From: Bradyrhizobium ontarionense | Lineage (GTDB): Bacteria; Pseudomonadota; Alphaproteobacteria; Rhizobiales; Xanthobacteraceae | Reading direction: 5' to 3' | DNA: 64,000 nucleotides | Assembly (NCBI RefSeq): GCF_021088345.1 | Contig: NZ_CP088156.1 | Coordinates: forward strand, 7,989,001-8,053,000 | Shown: in pieces, positions 8,267-15,866 of the stretch | Numbering within the stretch: position 1 is the stretch's first letter | Layout: every line of letters begins with the position of its first letter | Notes under the pieces: model-generated | Told to the model about the DNA's origin: nothing | Database searches by the model: none | Seen by the model: the letters and a program-made list of their open reading frames with translations, nothing else | Translations under genes and position numbers: made by a program

Positions 8267-8512
8267 ATGTTGGCGAACCGTCGCAAAAGCGAACGTCGGC
8301 TGTGCAAGAGGATCGCGAAGATCCAGTGGGGGACCGGGAACCTGCCGCGGGACTGCACCATCACGGATATTTCCAACGGCGGCGTCAAGGTCATCGCGGA
8401 ATTCGTCGAGATTCCTCCGCAGTTCACCATCGTCTTCGGGCCCGACCATTCGCGCAAGTGCCGGCTGGCGTGGCGCATCGGTTGCGAGTTCGGCGCCGAG
8501 TTCGTCGATTGA
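8267..8512 (+). CDS. Small PilZ-domain protein
   Basis: An 81-residue protein consisting of a single PilZ domain, the receptor fold for cyclic di-GMP. The RRKSERR segment at the N-terminus supplies the RxxxR-type basic motif, and ITDISNGGVKV supplies the (D/N)xSxxG motif, so ligand binding looks intact. It sits 84 bp before tadD and on the same strand, next to the Flp pilus genes. A role in coupling cyclic di-GMP to adhesion is an inference from this position and from the family. Confidence 0.8.
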   Translation: MLANRRKSERRLCKRIAKIQWGTGNLPRDCTITDISNGGVKVIAEFVEIPPQFTIVFGPDHSRKCRLAWRIGCEFGAEFVD

Positions 8513-8532
8513 GGCGAGCCGGCCGCCTGCGC

Positions 8533-8547
8533 TTAACGGGACTTTAG
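8533..8547 (+). promoter_or_regulatory. Near-consensus CtrA site upstream of tadD
   Basis: TTAA at 8533-8536 is followed by exactly seven bases and TTAG at 8544-8547. This is one base off the alphaproteobacterial CtrA full site TTAA-N7-TTAA. A third TTAA lies at 8550-8553. The site is 50 bp upstream of the tadD start, where an activator would sit. CtrA control of pilus genes is known in Caulobacter; binding here is inferred. Confidence 0.45.
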
Positions 8548-8596
8548 GGTTAATCCGGCATCGTGCCGGCATCTGGTCCTGAAGTAGTTCAGTTGC

Positions 8597-9466
8597 ATGC
8601 GTGCGCGGCCCTCTTGCTCTTCCCATGTCCTGCGGCCGGCCGCGTTCGCGCTGTCTTTCGCGGTCGTGCTGCTCGGTCTCGGCGCCTGCCAGACCACCGA
8701 TCTCCAGGAGGTCACGGGGGCGCTCGGCGGCGCGTCCGACAAGAGCCGTCCGGCCGCCGCCGATCCGCGGGCCGATCTCGACCAGCTCCGCGACCGCTTC
8801 CGCGCCACTCCGAACGATCCCGACAACGCGCTGCGCTACGGCAGCGCGTTGCGCGCCACCGGGCAGCGCTCGCAGGCCGTCGCCGTGCTGGAGCAGGCGA
8901 CCATCGCCAACCCCGGCAACAAGGTGCTGCTCGCAGGCTACGGCCGGGCGCTGGCCGACAACGGCAATTTCCAGCAGGCCTTCGACGTGCTGAGCCGGGC
9001 GCATTCGCCCGAGGATCCCGACTGGCGCATTCTGTCGGCGCAGGGCGCCACGCTCGACCAGCTCGGCCGCCACGAGGAGGCCCGTCAATACTACGCGACC
9101 GCGCTGAAGATCGCCCCCGACGATCCCTCGGTCCTCTCCAATCTCGGCCTGTCCTACGCGCTCTCCAACGAGCTGCCGAAGGCGGAGGAGCAGCTGCGCA
9201 AGGCCAATGCGCATCCGGATGCGAGCCCGCGGGTCAGGACCAATCTTGCCGTCATCGTCGGTCTGCAGGGTCGCATGCGCGAGGCCGAGGGCATTGCGCG
9301 GGGCGGGCTGCCGCCCGAGCAGGCCAGCGCCAACGTCGCCTATGTGAAACGGATCCTCGAGCGCCGGCAGGTCGCGCAGCGCGAGCTGTCGCCGCGCCGC
9401 GAGCGTCCCGCCGCCGGCGAGCCGGACAAGGCGCTGGCGCGGGCGCTCAGTCGCTCCGACGACTGA
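8597..9466 (+). CDS. tadD: Tight-adherence pilus lipoprotein TadD (TPR protein)
   Basis: A 289-residue outer-membrane-associated lipoprotein of Flp pilus assembly. The N-terminus is a lipoprotein signal with lipobox LGAC at the cleavage site near residue 30. The body is made of tetratricopeptide repeats, for example DNALRYGSALRATGQRSQAVAVLEQAT, a central NKVLLAGYGRAL repeat, and DDPSVLSNLGLSYALSNELPKAEEQL. TadD helps the secretin reach and assemble in the outer membrane. It is convergent with cpaE, the genes ending 8 bp apart. The C-terminus is charged and probably disordered. Confidence 0.85.
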   Translation: MRARPSCSSHVLRPAAFALSFAVVLLGLGACQTTDLQEVTGALGGASDKSRPAAADPRADLDQLRDRFRATPNDPDNALRYGSALRATGQRSQAVAVLEQATIANPGNKVLLAGYGRALADNGNFQQAFDVLSRAHSPEDPDWRILSAQGATLDQLGRHEEARQYYATALKIAPDDPSVLSNLGLSYALSNELPKAEEQLRKANAHPDASPRVRTNLAVIVGLQGRMREAEGIARGGLPPEQASANVAYVKRILERRQVAQRELSPRRERPAAGEPDKALARALSRSDD

Positions 9467-9473
9467 GCCGCCG

Positions 9474-10742
9474 CTATTTCACGCCGAGCAGCCTGGCGAT
9501 CGGCGCCAGCAGTGAGGAGCGCTGCGGCCTCTGATCGATGCGGCCGGTCAGCCGGTTCGCGATGTCGAGAAACAGCTTCGGCGTGCGGTTCAGCCCGGAG
9601 ATCTCCGCGATCATCTGGCCGTTGTTGGCGGCGGTGCCGAACAGCTTGCAGTCGAACGGGATCACCGCGACCGGCTCGGCCTCGACCGTCTTGGCGAAGC
9701 GCTTGAGATCGATCTCCGGCCGTTTCGGCATGCCGACCTGGTTCAGGCAATACAGCGGCGGCCGGTCGTTGGGACGCGAGGATTTGAGCACGCTCAGCAG
9801 GTTCTTGGCGTTGCGCAGATTGGCCAGATCCGGCTCCGCGACCACCAGGATGTCGTCGGCGTTGATCAGCGCGTGCCGCGTCCAGGCCGACCATTGGTGC
9901 GGCACGTCGAGCACGATGCACTGCTGGGTCATGCGCAGGGTGTCGAAGATCGCGTCGAACGCCTCGGCGCCGAAATCATAGACGCGATCCAGGGTGGCGG
10001 GCGCGGCGAGCAGGTTCAGATGCTCGGTGCATTTGGCGAGCAGGCGCTCCATCAGCGCCGTATCCGGCCGGTCCGGCTGGAATACGGCGTTGGCGATGCC
10101 CTGCAGCGGATCCTGATTGTAGTCGAGGCCGGCGGTGCCGAACGCCATGTCGAGGTCGATGACGACGGAATCGAGCGTCAGATCGCGCGCCATGCTCCAC
10201 GCCACGTTGTGCGCGACGGTCGAGGCGCCGACGCCGCCTTTGGCTCCGACCACGGCGATGATGCGGCCGGTGATGACGGATTCCGAGGCTGAGAACAGGC
10301 TGCAGACCGAGCGGATGACGTCGAGGGTCTCGACCGGGCCGATCACGTAGTCGTTGACGCCACGCCGCACCAGTTCGCGATAGGCGACGCCGTCGCTCAT
10401 GCTGCCGATCAGCACGACGCGGGTGCCGGGATCGCAGACGCTGGCGAGATCGTCGAGCCCGCCCACGATGTCGCCGCCCGGTTTCGTTTCGAGAACGATC
10501 ACGTTGGGCGTCGGCTGGGAATGGTAGGTCTCGATGGCCCTGGGCATGCCGCCCATCTTGATGGTGATGTGCGCCTTGCCGAGCCGGCGGTCCTGACTGG
10601 CCGCCAGGATCGCCGCCGAGGTCTGTTCGGTCTCGCAGAACGCCTGCATGGAGATGCGCGGGACCGGCGCGATGTGATCGTCGGCAGCCGGGCCGCTCGG
10701 CCCGGGCTGCTCATCCTGGCTCTGACGGGATGCGTTGATCAT
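9474..10742 (-). CDS. cpaE: Pilus assembly protein CpaE/TadZ (MinD-like ATPase)
   Basis: A 422-residue protein with an N-terminal atypical receiver-like domain (about 35-160) and a C-terminal MinD/ParA-type ATPase. The P-loop reads GAKGGVGAST near residue 170, keeping the deviant signature lysine but with alanine where most P-loops carry the second lysine, as seen in many alphaproteobacterial CpaE proteins. CpaE/TadZ localises the pilus machine to a pole. The start codon overlaps the cpaD stop (ATGA), showing translational coupling in the order cpaB-cpaC-cpaD-cpaE. The expected next gene, cpaF, is not downstream; tadD is met instead in the opposite direction. Confidence 0.9.
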   Translation of the reverse strand: MINASRQSQDEQPGPSGPAADDHIAPVPRISMQAFCETEQTSAAILAASQDRRLGKAHITIKMGGMPRAIETYHSQPTPNVIVLETKPGGDIVGGLDDLASVCDPGTRVVLIGSMSDGVAYRELVRRGVNDYVIGPVETLDVIRSVCSLFSASESVITGRIIAVVGAKGGVGASTVAHNVAWSMARDLTLDSVVIDLDMAFGTAGLDYNQDPLQGIANAVFQPDRPDTALMERLLAKCTEHLNLLAAPATLDRVYDFGAEAFDAIFDTLRMTQQCIVLDVPHQWSAWTRHALINADDILVVAEPDLANLRNAKNLLSVLKSSRPNDRPPLYCLNQVGMPKRPEIDLKRFAKTVEAEPVAVIPFDCKLFGTAANNGQMIAEISGLNRTPKLFLDIANRLTGRIDQRPQRSSLLAPIARLLGVK

Positions 10743-11476
10743 TTGCCTGTATCGCTGAGCTTGGCCTTGTCGGCTTCCGGATAGGCCACGGCCGTCGATT
10801 CCCCCTTGCGATATTTCTCGAACAGGGCGGAGCGCCGTGGCGTGTAGGCGGCCATCTCCGCGCGCGGCTGCTCGAGATCGGCGGGATTGTCGATCATCGC
10901 GGCCAGATTGCGCTGCGTGGCGCAGCCGAAGTTCTGATAGTGCAGGTTGTTGCTGTAACCCGGGTTGTGCATGTTCGGTCCGAGATCATCCGGCCACAGT
11001 CCGCAGGGACCGGCGACCGCGGCGATCTTCGGATAGCTCAGCCGCACCGCAGCGAGCAGCCGCGGATCGTCGGGCGTGTAATGACGCAGCGCGATGGCGC
11101 GGGAGGGAACGCCGCCCGCGGTCAGCGTGGCGTGGATCTCGCGATAGGCATCGCTGGCCGCGCGCGCATTCGGCGTGTCGGCCGGCACCTCGGCGACGAT
11201 CGCGCCGGTGCCTTCACGCTGCCAGGAGCGGGCGAGACCTGCGACGTCGGTGCGTTGCTGATAGGTCAGGCCGCCGCGTCCGTTGCCGACGAACACGACG
11301 AGCGATTGCTGGCCCTCCTGGATGGCGATCGGATGGCGCATCCTGTAGTCATCCGGGATCGTCGCAACGACCTCGCCGCTCGTATAGTTGCAGGCGCCGA
11401 GCGTCAGCGCCAGACCTGTGAGTGCGCCGATCCGGCGCCACGCCCGTCGACCGTTCGCTGCAGATGAACCCGACAT
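10739..11476 (-). CDS. cpaD: Pilus assembly lipoprotein CpaD
   Basis: A 245-residue outer-membrane lipoprotein. The signal peptide ends in a lipobox LGAC near residue 29, so the mature protein starts CNYTSG. The body matches the CpaD/TadB-associated family, with LRHYTPDDPRLLAAVRLSYPKI and the C-terminal signature GCATQRNLAAMIDNPADL, which is highly typical of CpaD. It is thought to act with the CpaC secretin and TadD at the outer membrane. GGGGGAA precedes the ATG. The gene lies 33 bp after cpaC and overlaps cpaE by four bases. Confidence 0.9.
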   Translation of the reverse strand: MSGSSAANGRRAWRRIGALTGLALTLGACNYTSGEVVATIPDDYRMRHPIAIQEGQQSLVVFVGNGRGGLTYQQRTDVAGLARSWQREGTGAIVAEVPADTPNARAASDAYREIHATLTAGGVPSRAIALRHYTPDDPRLLAAVRLSYPKIAAVAGPCGLWPDDLGPNMHNPGYSNNLHYQNFGCATQRNLAAMIDNPADLEQPRAEMAAYTPRRSALFEKYRKGESTAVAYPEADKAKLSDTGK

Positions 11477-11509
11477 GATCGTTCCCCCGTGCCCCGTGAT
11501 CCTGCTGTC

Positions 11510-12979
11510 TCAGTCGATGATGAAGCCGAAGCCGGCCGGCTGCCCGGTGGCCGTGTCGACCTTCGCGGCGATGCCGTAGAGCCGGTTCATGCGGCCGAGC
11601 AGCGCCGACTCCGAGTCGGTTGCGGGCGCAAAGCCGTCATCCGGACGCGACAGCTCCTTCTGGGCGACGGCCCGAACCACATAGGGCGTCACCATGACCA
11701 TCAGCTCGGTCTCGTTGTTCACGTAGTCCTGGCTGCGGAACAACTGTCCGAGGACCGGCAGCTGATCGATGCCGGGCAGGCCGTTGACCGCCTGCTTGGT
11801 CTGGTTCTGGATCAGGCCGGCCATCGCCATCGAACCGCCGGAGGGGATCTCCAGCGTGGTCTCGGCGCGGCGGGTGCGGATCGCGGGGATCGTGACCGAC
11901 GACGTCGAGGCCGACGTCAGCGCATAGGACACCGTGATCGCGTTGTCGTTCGACAGCTCCGACACTTCCGTCATCACCCGCAGGCTGATGCGGCCTTCGC
12001 CGAGCACGACCGGGGTGAAGTTGAGCGAAATGCCGAATTTCTTGTAGGTGATCGACGTGCTGCAGACCCGCGTGGTGGGATCGCAGGAATAGCCGCCGGG
12101 AATCGGGAATTCGCCGCCGGCGATGAAGGTCGCGGATTCGCCTGAGATCGCGGTCAGGTTCGGCTCGGCCAGCGTCTTGACGACCCCGGCCGTCTCCATC
12201 GCCCGCATCGTCGCCGAGACCGACGACAGGCCGCCGCCGGTGACGTTGAGGCCGTTGGTGCCGACGAGCGACTTGCCCAAGGCCGTGAACGGATTGGAGT
12301 TGTTGAAGTTCACGACGGCCGTGCCGTAGCTCATGCTGGCGCTGAGGTCGATGCCGAGCTGCTTGACGACCTCGCGCCGGACTTCGGAGACGTTGACCTT
12401 CAGCATGACCTGATCGCGGCCGCGCACGACGATCGAGTTGACGACCTTGTCGGCGCCGCCGACCAGCCGCCCGGCGATCTCGCCGGCCTGCTGCGCCTCG
12501 ACCGGGCTGGAGACCGATCCGGTCAGGATCACGCCGTCGCCGACGCCGTCGATCTTGACGCCGGGAATGCTCTGGCTGAGCGCCTGGCGGACGCCGTTGA
12601 GGTCGCGCTTGATGGCGATGTCGTAGGCGGCGACCTGCTGTCCCTCGGCATCGAAGAACACCACGTTGGTCTGGCCGACGGCCGCACCGATGATGTAGGC
12701 GCGCCGCGCGGAACGGACGACGGCGTTGGCGATCTTGGGATCGGCAACGAGCACGTCCTTCACGTCCTGCGGGAAGTCGACGACGACGGACTTGCCGATG
12801 CCGAGCGACAGATAGCGGACCTTGGATGAGCCGGCCGAAACGAGCGGCGTATCCGGCCTGTCCTCGGCAGCCTTCACCGGCGCCAGCGCCGGATTGAGCG
12901 CCAGAGCGAAGGCCGCTGAAATGGATAGCGCGCGGACGACGTGCGTCCCCATCCTTGCGCGTTGATGCCCACCCATCAT
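11510..12979 (-). CDS. cpaC: Flp pilus secretin CpaC/RcpA
   Basis: A 489-residue outer-membrane secretin through which the Flp pilus emerges. After a signal peptide (hydrophobic segment around ALSISAAFALALNPALA) comes the N-terminal pilus-associated domain (about 50-125, VRYLSLGIGKSVVVDFP). A BON/N1-like domain follows with GVGDGVILTGSV, then the secretin core with MAGLIQNQTKQAVNGLPGIDQLPVLGQLF, the classic secretin signature. The extracellular loop has two cysteines (SCDPTTRVCS). The start is one of two adjacent ATGs (12979 or 12976), with AGGA eight bases upstream. A GTG at 13000 overlaps the cpaB stop and is less likely. Confidence 0.92.
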   Translation of the reverse strand: MMGGHQRARMGTHVVRALSISAAFALALNPALAPVKAAEDRPDTPLVSAGSSKVRYLSLGIGKSVVVDFPQDVKDVLVADPKIANAVVRSARRAYIIGAAVGQTNVVFFDAEGQQVAAYDIAIKRDLNGVRQALSQSIPGVKIDGVGDGVILTGSVSSPVEAQQAGEIAGRLVGGADKVVNSIVVRGRDQVMLKVNVSEVRREVVKQLGIDLSASMSYGTAVVNFNNSNPFTALGKSLVGTNGLNVTGGGLSSVSATMRAMETAGVVKTLAEPNLTAISGESATFIAGGEFPIPGGYSCDPTTRVCSTSITYKKFGISLNFTPVVLGEGRISLRVMTEVSELSNDNAITVSYALTSASTSSVTIPAIRTRRAETTLEIPSGGSMAMAGLIQNQTKQAVNGLPGIDQLPVLGQLFRSQDYVNNETELMVMVTPYVVRAVAQKELSRPDDGFAPATDSESALLGRMNRLYGIAAKVDTATGQPAGFGFIID

Positions 12980-12996
12980 CTTCCCCGTCCTTTCGG

Positions 12997-13815
12997 TCAC
13001 TTCTGCGCCGTGAGCGAGCTCGTGACCCCGTAGCGAATGATCTCGATGCCGTTGCCGCGCCGCGCTTCTTTGGCGTCTTTCGCTTCTTTTGCTTCGGCAG
13101 TGCTTGTGTCGGTTGCGTTCACGTCGGCGATGCTGCGCAGCGCCAGCGCCAGCGAGCCGGCCTGCCGCGCGCGCGCCAGGGTCTCGGCCTGGTCGGGCTT
13201 GAGCTCGAGCGTCACCGTCTTGCCGACGACCGTGTTCTGGCCTTCTTTTTCCTTCGGCGCCTGGTCGATCGCGAGCACGCGGACATTGGTGAGAATGATC
13301 TCGGAGCTGACGGAGTCGGGGCCACCCGGCTTGTCGGGATTCTTGTCGCGCTTCGACAGGATGACATCGACGCGGTCGTTCGGCAGGATGAAGCCGCCGG
13401 CGCCGGTCTCTGGCGAGATCTCGGTGGAGATCGCGCGCATGCCCGCCGGCAGGATCGCCGCCATGAAGCCCGAGCCGTCGGCCTTGACCAGCTTCTGCTC
13501 GCGAATGGGTTCGCCGATGACGAACGGCGCGCGCGCGATGCTGCCGACGAGCTGATTTGCAGCCTCGGGCCGATCACCGCGGCGGATGAAGATGTTGCTC
13601 GCAGCTTCCGGCCAGGTCTGCCACACGAGGTCGCCCGGCTTGATCGGCTGTCCCAGTCCGATATCGCCCTTGGCGACCAGCACGTCGACGGTCGGCAACT
13701 GCGCGACCGGTGCGACCGGCGCCGGCGGCTGGCCCTCGGAGTTGCTGACCAGATAGGCCGCAACGCCACCCGCGCCGAGAGCGATGGTTAATACCACGAT
13801 GCGTGCGGTCATCAT
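12997..13815 (-). CDS. cpaB: Flp pilus assembly protein CpaB (SAF domain)
   Basis: A 272-residue periplasmic protein anchored by an N-terminal helix (ARIVVLTIALGAGGVAAYLV). The SAF/antifreeze-like domain spans about residues 42-110, with VLVAKGDIGLGQPIKPGDLVWQTWP. It is followed by the CpaB/RcpC domain, where GGFILPNDRVDVIL and VGKTVTLELKPDQAETLARARQAGSLALALR are strongly typical. A Lys/Ala/Glu-rich linker precedes the C-terminal IIRYGV. This is the first gene of the cpaBCDE unit. No cpaA or pilin gene is upstream; a 750-bp non-coding gap lies there instead. Confidence 0.9.
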   Translation of the reverse strand: MMTARIVVLTIALGAGGVAAYLVSNSEGQPPAPVAPVAQLPTVDVLVAKGDIGLGQPIKPGDLVWQTWPEAASNIFIRRGDRPEAANQLVGSIARAPFVIGEPIREQKLVKADGSGFMAAILPAGMRAISTEISPETGAGGFILPNDRVDVILSKRDKNPDKPGGPDSVSSEIILTNVRVLAIDQAPKEKEGQNTVVGKTVTLELKPDQAETLARARQAGSLALALRSIADVNATDTSTAEAKEAKDAKEARRGNGIEIIRYGVTSSLTAQK

Positions 13816-14566
13816 ACGCGTGACTACTCTACTTACTCATGCGCCGGGGAGGCGAACAAGCCGACTAACAGGCTTCCCGTCGCTCATGACTAAGCGGCAA
13901 TGGTATAAGCGAACTTGAACGGAGCGGGCTGCAGCGGCTGCCGGGCAGACCGATTGTGCAAGTGGTGAACAGCTTGTTAGCGAGCAAATAGCGAAACGAC
14001 GCGAATGTGTTAGCTGTTTGCTCGCAGCGCGGCTACGCGCGCAGGTAGTCGCTTGCATAATGGATTCACATCGTGAGTTGCGGCGGCGCCTCAGGTGAGA
14101 GGCGCGCCGCGCGTCATTTCGAGCAAGGCGCCTCGACCGGGAATCGGACTCCGTGGCGATGCCGTTTGCGAACGATTCCGATCAGTCGTTGGTTCACCGC
14201 AGCCCCGCAAGGCCGACGGCGCGTGCCTGGGTCTGCGCGCTCCGCACGAAAGCTTGCCCGCGGCCGGCGCTCGACCATGCCGGGCGGAAGGCGCTGCGTG
14301 TCGCGCCCCCGTATTCGGACGGCTCCGCATTTTCAGGAAGCGGAAACGGGTTGGACGTACGATTCCGTTGAGCGGGAATTCTGTCCCGGGAATTCAGAGT
14401 TCCTTAGTTTTTTGCGCGCAGGGTCCGCGCATGACGACCGGCATATCTCTTTTCGACAGTTTCGATTCGAAATACACGCTAAGATTGCAATTAGTGTGCC
14501 GTACCGCTTTTGGGGGCGGGCGATGACCGGCCTGGAGGACCTGATTGTTTGGAGGGGAGGCGTGCA
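13816..14566. other. Long divergent intergenic region upstream of cpaB and a PilZ gene
   Basis: A 750-bp gap between divergent genes. No Flp pilin or prepilin peptidase reading frame is present, and the open frames here have no ribosome-binding sites and no family signals. It contains an imperfect 13-bp inverted repeat, GCGAGCAAATAGC (13980-13992) against GCTGTTTGCTCGC (14013-14025), with one mismatch. An A+T-richer patch lies about 14395-14500, ahead of the PilZ gene. Promoters for both flanking genes must lie here, but no confident -35/-10 pair was recognised. Confidence 0.5.
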
Positions 14567-15259
14567 ATGTCAGTTGCCCGATTCCTGAAGCAGCGCGCCG
14601 TCAGGATCCAGACGGTGGGATCCTACATCCTGCCGAACTGGTATGACCCGGAGGGACGGCTGCGCTCCTTCGCCTGTCGCACGACGCGCGTGTCGCCGTT
14701 TCGTGCGCTGCTCGACGTGCCCGTCGTCGGCAAGGTCGGTGATCGACTGACCTCGTATTTCCGCGAGTTCGGCAAGTTCGAGGGCGAGATCAGCGACACC
14801 GTCCACGGCGGCTTTCTGCTCGAGCTGGAAATGACGCGTGCCGAGCGCGCCAAGCTTGCCGAGAAGCTCGTCTGGCTGGAGAAGAAGCACAAGGATCCGA
14901 CGGTCCGCGACGGGCGCGCGGATACGCGCTACGTGCCGAACACGGCGCATTCCGCGCTGACAATGGCGGACGGCAGGATCATGTCCTGCTTCGTGATCGA
15001 CGTGTCGATGTCGGGCGTCGCGGTGTCGGCGGAGATCCAGCCGGAGATCGGCACGCCGCTGGCGGTGGGCAGCTGTGTCGGTCGCGTCGTCAGGCATTTC
15101 GACGACGGCTTCGCCGTGAAATTCGTCGATCAGCTGGCGAGCGCGCACGATCTCGAGCGGCGCGTCATCAGGCCGCCGGTCCACCCGGCGCGACATCGGT
15201 CCACGGCGCATGCGGACGAGGGCCGCACCGAGACGGGCGAGGACTTCTTCATGGTGTGA
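14567..15259 (+). CDS. Protein with two tandem PilZ-like domains
   Basis: A 230-residue protein. The C-terminal half (about 120-205) is a recognisable PilZ domain with SCFVIDVSMSGVAVSAEI giving the DxSxxG motif, ending GFAVKFVD. The N-terminal half (about 25-110) has the same beta-barrel rhythm (FRALLDVP, GDRLTSYFREFGKFEGEISDTVHGGFLLELEM), but its DxSxxG equivalent is degraded to DTVHGG, so it probably no longer binds ligand. GGGGAGG stands ahead of the ATG at 14567, ruling out the upstream start at 14510. It lies opposite the cpa operon and may be a cyclic di-GMP effector of attachment or motility. That role is an inference. Confidence 0.72.
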   Translation: MSVARFLKQRAVRIQTVGSYILPNWYDPEGRLRSFACRTTRVSPFRALLDVPVVGKVGDRLTSYFREFGKFEGEISDTVHGGFLLELEMTRAERAKLAEKLVWLEKKHKDPTVRDGRADTRYVPNTAHSALTMADGRIMSCFVIDVSMSGVAVSAEIQPEIGTPLAVGSCVGRVVRHFDDGFAVKFVDQLASAHDLERRVIRPPVHPARHRSTAHADEGRTETGEDFFMV

Positions 15260-15355
15260 TTGCGGCGCTCGCGTGTCGCGACGCTCACATGCGCGGTTTC
15301 GCGTATTGGGCGCGGCTTCGAATCGGGGCATGGGAACTGGCAACCCTCCGCACGG

Positions 15356-15370
15356 TTAACGCGGTGTTAA
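15356..15370 (+). promoter_or_regulatory. Perfect CtrA box TTAA-N7-TTAA
   Basis: TTAA at 15356-15359, seven bases (CGCGGTG), then TTAA at 15367-15370. This is the full consensus site of the alphaproteobacterial cell-cycle regulator CtrA. It lies 54 bp upstream of the 51-residue ORF starting at 15425, which has a strong ribosome-binding site. TTAA is infrequent in the G+C-rich intergenic DNA here, so a chance pair with exact spacing is unlikely but possible. It is palindromic, so the direction is taken from the gene that follows. Confidence 0.6.
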
Positions 15371-15424
15371 GCGACATCGTGAAAGCTTGCGATGCCGGGT
15401 GCGCATGCCAGGAGGACCATTGCC

Positions 15425-15580
15425 ATGGAAGCCCAGAAGACCGCGGTGGACGCCATCGTCGCCCTCACGGGTTGCGATCGCGATGCTGTTGCCGGCTTCA
15501 TCCGGCGCATCTATCAGACCGGCGTCCGCGATCCCAAGCGGCTGACCTTCAAGGGCCTGCAGGAGATGAGCCGCGGCTGA
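15425..15580 (+). CDS. Small conserved-looking protein of unknown function (51 residues)
   Basis: The 51-residue reading frame starts at an ATG preceded by AGGAGG at 15410-15415 with good spacing. The protein (MEAQKTAVDAIVALTGCDRD...) is a compact helical sequence with one cysteine and a basic C-terminal half (RIYQTGVRDPKRLTFKGLQEM). It has no signal peptide or membrane segment. I do not recognise a family. The perfect CtrA box upstream suggests cell-cycle or motility-linked expression. Confidence 0.6.
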   Translation: MEAQKTAVDAIVALTGCDRDAVAGFIRRIYQTGVRDPKRLTFKGLQEMSRG

Positions 15581-15866
15581 TGAGCTGGCGACCTTTGGCT
15601 GCCGGGCATCTTGGCAGCCGACCCTTGCGAGCCGACCCTCGGTAGCCGGCGGGCCGCCTGGGCCAGGCTGTTGCAGCCCGGTCACGCCTGACGATGTTCA
15701 GCACCGGAATCCGTTCACAACTGTGCTGCGGGGGGATGCAGCCTGCCGGGCTTCCGGCTATGTTTGCATCCTGTGGCTGCATCAGATGATCGTCCTTTGA
15801 CCCGTATTGCGTGGTGAGGCGGTTCTGTGCGTGAAGCTCTGAGCGGCCGGATCATGGGACCCGGAG

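Noticed and set aside
12980..13000. GTG at 13000 as the secretin start
   Set aside because: It abuts the cpaB stop and has no ribosome-binding site, while the ATG at 12979 has AGGA at good spacing.
13980..14025. Inverted repeat as a CtrA or terminator site
   Set aside because: TTAG occurs twice nearby but not with seven-base spacing, and there is no T-tract. It is noted only as an unexplained palindrome.
14095..14526. 143-codon frame between cpaB and the PilZ gene
   Set aside because: No ribosome-binding site and no family signal, and several frames are open over the same DNA, as expected of G+C-rich non-coding sequence.
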